A stretch of 17,951 bases of DNA from Salinivirga sp035268865 (lineage in GTDB: Bacteria > Bacteroidota > Bacteroidia > Bacteroidales > Salinivirgaceae). Below, in pieces: positions 13,809-17,951 of this stretch; within the stretch, counting starts at the first letter, position 1; each line of letters opens with the position of its first letter. The position numbers were made by a program, and so were the translations under genes. The stretch spans positions 1 to 17,951 of the forward strand of contig NZ_DATFKB010000207.1 of NCBI RefSeq assembly GCF_035268865.1, written 5' to 3'. Under the pieces are notes generated by a model. That model saw only the letters and a list, made by a program, of their open reading frames with translations. It was not told the origin of the DNA and made no database searches.

Positions 13809-15914
13809 TTATTTTGTAGTGTGTTTCTTGATGAGCTGAATGAGCTTTTCGATGTCAATTGGTTTAGGTATGTAGTCGTCGCAACCGGCTTTTAGTGCCT
13901 TGTCCCGGTCTTCATTCAGCGCATATGCAGTTTGTGCAATAATGGGAATATTGACACTGGATTTTATGGTTTTGGTAACTTCCAGTCCACTCATGTCAGG
14001 TAGTCTGATATCCATCAAAATTATGTCGAAATGCGCTCCTTGTGCTATTTTTTTTATGGCATCCTGTCCTTTTTGGCAAATTGTCAGGTCTGCTCCTTTA
14101 TCTTCCAGTATGGTGCGCATAAATTTTATGCTCCCTTGGTCGTCTTCCACAAGGAGTATTTTAGTATGTTTCATTGCCTGGGGTTTGGTCTCCTCTGGCT
14201 TGTCTGCGTTTTGCCTGGCTTTTTCTTTTTCGCAAATATTGATGGTGAAGTGAAATGAGGTGCCTGTTTCAGAAGTTTGTGCAATCCATATTCTGCCTCC
14301 GAGTAGTTCTGCCAGACTTTTGGAAATAGCAAGTCCAAGTCCTGTGCCTTCGTTTTTATCGTTTACTGCATTGGTGGCCATCACAAAACGATCGAAAATT
14401 TTATTTATTTCTGAAGGTTTAATGCCGCTGCCGGTGTCGTTGACGTAAAATTCCAGGATGTCGTTTTGTGGTTTTTCATAGCCTATAGAGATACTGCCCT
14501 GGTCTGTGAATTTTATGGCATTGCTTATTAAGTTGGTGAGAATTTGCTCCAGTCGGCTATGATCAGTGTAGATCGGAAATTTCCCGGCTACGGGTTTTAT
14601 CAGCTTTAAATCTATATGGCTTTTATTTCTTTTTCTTAACATGGGAATGAAAGTGGCATGTAGTTCATCGAGCATTTGATTAATGTCGAAATGACTTTTT
14701 TGTATATTGAGTAGGTTGGCTTCTATTTTTGATATATCAACAATGTCGTTGATAATCTGCAGCAGGTGTTGCGATCGTGAATAAATGGTTTTACCAAATT
14801 CCATTTGAGTTTCTGTGCTTACTTCTGTTTCTGATAAGATCTCGGCAAAACCCATTATGGCATTCATTGGTGTTCTTATTTCGTGGCTCATGTTTGCCAG
14901 AAATGCCGATTTCAGACGGTCGCTTTCTTCTGCTTTTTCTTTGGCTTTTTGAAGTTTGGTGTTTTGTTTTTTGAGTTGTTGGTTTAGTTCATTCAGTATT
15001 TTATTGTTTTCCTGTAATTGCTTATCAGCAATCTGCAGGGCTTCGTTTTTCTCCTTCAGGTTCAGTTCTACATTTTTAATGTGGGTAATTTCTAAGATGG
15101 ATATCAGTCCGGCTGGTTTACCGTTATAAATTGTCAGCTTACCTTCCAGATAGACCCATTTCCGTTTGCCATCTTTGGCAATGATCTGAAATTCATAGCC
15201 CGATGGCACATCCTCCCCCTGTTGTCTTTGTTTTCCTCTGTTCCTGATCATATCCTGGTATTCAGGGGCAACGAATTCCCAGTATTCAATCTCTTTTAAT
15301 TGGTTTAAAGTGTATCCGCTGATGCGCTCTGCGGCAGGATTGGCATATACCCATTTTTCCCCTTGATAAATCATAATGGCTACAGAAGTAGTGTTGGCCA
15401 GATTTCTGAATTTGTTTTCACTCTCGCGAAGCTGGTCTTCCAGTAATTTATGATCTGTAATGTCTCTGAGGAGTACAACGGTTTTACCCGCTGCTTTAGC
15501 GAAATATATGCTCATTTCAATATGAACAGTGCTTTTGTCTTTGCGCAGCATTCTGCATTTTGTCAGCTCTGCGTCTTTCGCTTTTATTAATGCAGCTGTT
15601 CTTTCTCTGTCTTCCGGGTGTATGAGACCTAAAAACGAATTATTCATGAACTCATTACACTCCATTTGTATTATATCTCTCAAATTGGGCGTGCAATCAA
15701 TAATTTTATCTTGTTGTAGGATAATCAGTGCCTCACTGGTTAATGTGTAGAGTAATACTTCTTTGCTGATTTGGTCGTTTATGGCTGTCTGTCCGGAGGC
15801 TAATGCTGTGAGATCTTCTATTGCCTCATCATAAAGCGCTTCTTCCTTCAATTTTCTACTTTGTTGAAGTTTGTCGATTATGCGCTGAATTTCGGAATTA
15901 GGCTTTGAGAGCAT
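13809..15914 (-). CDS. PAS-domain hybrid histidine kinase with C-terminal receiver
   Basis: This 701-aa protein has no membrane segment, so it is a cytoplasmic sensor. Order: a helical N-terminus (1-50), a divergent PAS domain ending in VVLLRDITDHK (146-156), a second PAS domain (163-284, NKFRNLANTTSVAIMIYQG... ending ISILEITHIK), a coiled-coil linker (285-332), a HisKA domain with NMSHEIRTPMNA (341-352, phosphorylated His344), an HATPase domain with N box NLISNAIKF (461-469), G1 DTGSGI (493-498) and G2 GTGLGLAI (523-530), then a receiver (583-699) with acidic pocket E590-D591-D592, phosphoacceptor D635 (LMDIRLP), T662 and K684. No HPt domain or output domain follows. It lies 73 nt after another kinase gene and before the TetR operon, with no DNA-binding response regulator nearby. 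Confidence 0.95.
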   Translation of the reverse strand: MLSKPNSEIQRIIDKLQQSRKLKEEALYDEAIEDLTALASGQTAINDQISKEVLLYTLTSEALIILQQDKIIDCTPNLRDIIQMECNEFMNNSFLGLIHPEDRERTAALIKAKDAELTKCRMLRKDKSTVHIEMSIYFAKAAGKTVVLLRDITDHKLLEDQLRESENKFRNLANTTSVAIMIYQGEKWVYANPAAERISGYTLNQLKEIEYWEFVAPEYQDMIRNRGKQRQQGEDVPSGYEFQIIAKDGKRKWVYLEGKLTIYNGKPAGLISILEITHIKNVELNLKEKNEALQIADKQLQENNKILNELNQQLKKQNTKLQKAKEKAEESDRLKSAFLANMSHEIRTPMNAIMGFAEILSETEVSTETQMEFGKTIYSRSQHLLQIINDIVDISKIEANLLNIQKSHFDINQMLDELHATFIPMLRKRNKSHIDLKLIKPVAGKFPIYTDHSRLEQILTNLISNAIKFTDQGSISIGYEKPQNDILEFYVNDTGSGIKPSEINKIFDRFVMATNAVNDKNEGTGLGLAISKSLAELLGGRIWIAQTSETGTSFHFTINICEKEKARQNADKPEETKPQAMKHTKILLVEDDQGSIKFMRTILEDKGADLTICQKGQDAIKKIAQGAHFDIILMDIRLPDMSGLEVTKTIKSSVNIPIIAQTAYALNEDRDKALKAGCDDYIPKPIDIEKLIQLIKKHTTK

Positions 15915-15987
15915 TTTAACTTAATTACAGGTATTTATCCTACATACTAAGTTATGAAAAGTTGTCTCGCTAATGTTTAATGAAATG

Positions 15988-17235
15988 TTAATTTTGGGCT
16001 CTTTGAAGTGAAAAACAGAATTTTGTGCCCGTTTCCGGGGTAGAGTTAATTTTTAATGTGCTTTTGTGTAGGTTGATAAAGTCTCGAACAATAATTAATC
16101 CAAGCCCGCTGCCTTTTTCGTTTTGTGTACCGGGTTTAGATGATAAAAGTTCACTATTAAGAATTTTCATTTTAGTTTCTTCATCAATACCTTCACCAGA
16201 GTCTAAAATGCAAATATCAATATTTCTGTTTCCTTTGTTTTCAATGAAAATCCTGATTTTTCCCTGTACGGGTGTAAATTTTACAGCATTAGATACCAGG
16301 TTGCGAATTATGGTCTGCAGCATTTGGTAGTCGCCCAAAACAATTGTATTAGGCGGAACGCTATGCTCTATTTTAATTTTCTTTTGCTCAGCTGAGAGTT
16401 CAAATTGTTTAATAATGTTCCTGCAAATAACATGTAAATCAATTCGTTCTTCATTAAAGCTGAGGTTATCTTGTTCTGCATTAGCCCATGTCAATAGATT
16501 ATCGAGCAGGCTATAAGTGCTCTGCGCCTCACCTAATACTTGTTTAACCAATCGTTGTAATTTTTCTGAAGAATACCTTGAAAAACCTCTGTTGATTAGC
16601 TGCATGATGCCTATTATGCTGGTAAATGGGTTTTTCAGGTCGTGGGCCAATATGGATAGGAACTTCTTTTTTGATTGTAATGCATCTTCGAGTTCTATTT
16701 GATAAATTCTGTTTTGTAAAGCAATTTCAGCCTGCCCGATTATTTGTTTTACCATATCTTTTTCGGCAATTGTTTCCTCGTGCCGCTTAAAAATATGAAT
16801 GGCGGCTATTACTTTTTGCTTCTTTTTTAGACCAATGCTGTAAATTTGCTTTATATCCAGTAATTTGCTTACGGCAAATAGTATTTTGTCTTCAAATACA
16901 TTATTACTGAAGGCAGTTAGACCTCCTGAAATGGTGTGCAGCCCACCTTTTTGGTATAGTTCTCCTAGTTCGCTGGTCAGGCTAAAAGCCTTACCTACGG
17001 GATTTACGCCAAACATATCATAATAATGCTGCAGCCGTTTCTTTTCAAGCCCATAAATTCCACGTGTAATGGTCATTGTCTCATTCTCGGTAACCTCATT
17101 TACAATGATTATTGAGTTACAAACGCATTTATTTAATCCCTGCCCGATTATGTCGTAGATTTCTTTCGTGGATTTTATATTGAGTAGTTCCTGCAGGCTT
17201 GATTTTAATACCCCATAGCAAATATTTTTGTTCAT
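15988..17235 (-). CDS. Sensor histidine kinase with GAF-like input domain
   Basis: This 415-aa cytoplasmic protein begins with a GAF-like domain (about 5-175; CYGVLKSSLQELLNIKSTKEI, strands IIIVNEVTE, and IYSIGLKKKQKVIAAIHIFKR near its end), then a HisKA domain with FLSILAHDLKNPFTSIIG (192-209, His198), and an HATPase domain with N box RNLVSNAVKF (311-320), G1 DSGEGI (345-350) and G2 GSGLGL (375-380). It lacks a receiver domain. The input domain lacks recognisable cofactor-binding residues, although Cys37 and Cys39 form a CVC pair that could be redox active. It precedes the hybrid kinase by 73 nt on the same strand, suggesting that the two act in one phosphorelay. A -7-like TATTTTTG lies 56 nt upstream. 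Confidence 0.92.
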   Translation of the reverse strand: MNKNICYGVLKSSLQELLNIKSTKEIYDIIGQGLNKCVCNSIIIVNEVTENETMTITRGIYGLEKKRLQHYYDMFGVNPVGKAFSLTSELGELYQKGGLHTISGGLTAFSNNVFEDKILFAVSKLLDIKQIYSIGLKKKQKVIAAIHIFKRHEETIAEKDMVKQIIGQAEIALQNRIYQIELEDALQSKKKFLSILAHDLKNPFTSIIGIMQLINRGFSRYSSEKLQRLVKQVLGEAQSTYSLLDNLLTWANAEQDNLSFNEERIDLHVICRNIIKQFELSAEQKKIKIEHSVPPNTIVLGDYQMLQTIIRNLVSNAVKFTPVQGKIRIFIENKGNRNIDICILDSGEGIDEETKMKILNSELLSSKPGTQNEKGSGLGLIIVRDFINLHKSTLKINSTPETGTKFCFSLQRAQN

Positions 17236-17290
17236 TGGTTGGTTTTTGGTTTATTTCAAATTCCGGAAGGCGGACATAAGAATAGCTTTG

Positions 17291-17298
17291 CAAAAATA
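17291..17298 (-). promoter_or_regulatory. Candidate -7 element for the GAF-like kinase
   Basis: The - strand reads TATTTTTG, a perfect TAnnTTTG, ending 55 nt before the kinase ATG at 17235. No TTTG is present about 19 nt upstream, so the match is partial. Confidence 0.35.
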
Positions 17299-17419
17299 TG
17301 ACCAATATGAACATAATGTTTTACTATGGGGCTGTTTTAAATAGTAATTTGACCTGATTTAAATCATAATTGAATATGATGGGTTTGCTTAATTGAATTA
17401 ATTACCTGATTGATAAATA

Positions 17420-17447
17420 AAAAGCCACGCTCATTGGCGTGGCTTTT
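17420..17447 (-). terminator. Strong intrinsic terminator after the T9SS cargo gene
   Basis: GCCACGC (17424-17430) and GCGTGGC (17437-17443) form a 7-bp G-C-rich perfect stem with a 6-nt loop, with A/T arms extending it to 11 bp. On the - strand it is followed by a T-rich run. It lies 24 bp past the stop of the T9SS cargo gene and isolates that gene from the kinase genes. The A/T flanks would let it work in both directions. Confidence 0.92.
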
Positions 17448-17471
17448 AAAAGGCGGGGTAATTGTCTGCAT

Positions 17472-17951
17472 TTATTCAATTACGATTCGCTCGCTATGTA
17501 TTTCATTTCCTGTTACAATCTGTAACATGTACATACCTTCTGACTGACCGGCAACGTCCAGGTCAAAGCCCTGACCATTGTAGTCGAGTTGTGTAGCTTT
17601 AACGAGTTGTCCGTTCATGTTGTACATTCTAACTTCAGCAGTGTTGCTGGTTGTATTCATGTCGATGTGTACAAGCTCATCGGCTGGTTGTGGATAAATG
17701 GAGATGTTTGTTTCAGCCAGTTCTTCCATTGCAGTAACACCTTTTCCGCTAAACGATACGGTGTAATCTTCCACTTCGCCGTAGCTGAATGTTTCGCATG
17801 ATGTGGGTGCTGCATTGTACTTCATGGTCACGCGCATACGGGTTGTACCAGATGCGTTGGCATCGATATTAATGCTTCCACTAATTTCGCCGGAACCGTT
17901 TCCGCTTCCAATTTGCTCACCAGAATCAGTAAAGTCACCGTCTTTGTTGTA
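17472..17951 (-). CDS. C-terminal part of a secreted GEVED-domain protein with T9SS sorting tail (5' truncated)
   Basis: The frame is open to the window edge, so at least 159 residues are visible and the start lies outside. The first ~70 residues belong to a GEVED-type beta-sandwich domain: NKDGDFTDSGEQIGS at the edge, SGTTRMRVTMKYNAAPTSC and the name-giving YGEVEDYTVSF. A linker follows, then a type A sorting domain: ISIYPQPADELVHIDM, VRMYNMNGQLV, and MYMLQIVTGNEIHSERIVIE at the very C-terminus. Such tails send proteins through the type IX secretion system to the cell surface. GEVED domains are often attached to secreted peptidases or adhesins, so the missing N-terminal part probably carries the activity; it cannot be named here. 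Confidence 0.92.
   Translation of the reverse strand, partial: YNKDGDFTDSGEQIGSGNGSGEISGSINIDANASGTTRMRVTMKYNAAPTSCETFSYGEVEDYTVSFSGKGVTAMEELAETNISIYPQPADELVHIDMNTTSNTAEVRMYNMNGQLVKATQLDYNGQGFDLDVAGQSEGMYMLQIVTGNEIHSERIVIE

Overview
The window looks like a chromosomal segment of an AT-rich member of the Bacteroidota. Three things point there: a truncated secreted protein at the right edge that ends in a GEVED-type domain plus a type IX secretion (T9SS) sorting tail; a textbook Bacteroidota promoter (TTTG, 19 nt, TACCTTTG) in front of the tRNA-Arg gene; and a YwbE/DEAD-box helicase/RNase H gene set. A genus cannot be named from the sequence alone.

Left part, + strand (1-6298). The tail of an unidentified gene is followed after 2 nt by an NmrA-type NAD(P)-binding protein. 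A gene-free stretch, a SpoIIAA/STAS-like small protein, a second gene-free stretch and an exported S41-family peptidase come next. A third, ~580-bp gene-free stretch leads into a compact RNA-metabolism operon: YwbE (67 aa), a DEAD-box RNA helicase and a type I RNase H whose start region overlaps or abuts the helicase end.

Middle (6299-7473). About 1 kb carries no intact protein gene. It holds a decayed helix-turn-helix reading frame on the - strand that resembles a transposase N-terminus, several inverted repeats, and two degenerate copies of the terminator of the tRNA-Arg(ACG) gene at 7289-7362. That tRNA gene has its own consensus promoter and intrinsic terminator.

Right part, all on the - strand (17951 down to 7474). 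In transcription order these are: the C-terminal part of a T9SS cargo protein, ending at a strong intrinsic terminator; a GAF-like sensor histidine kinase; a PAS-PAS hybrid histidine kinase with a receiver domain; a TetR regulator; and TolC, HlyD and two ABC-2-type permeases; then recR. The TetR-TolC-HlyD-permease-permease genes are tightly spaced (7-28 nt) and look like one autoregulated efflux operon. No ATPase gene accompanies them. The two kinases lie directly upstream on the same strand and have no DNA-binding response regulator beside them.

I found no CRISPR array, phage or defence island, and no clearly unprecedented system. The most unusual signals are the ATPase-less export cassette, the duplicated tRNA-terminator repeats and transposon debris beside the tRNA, and the possible lack of the usual catalytic lysine in the S41 protein.
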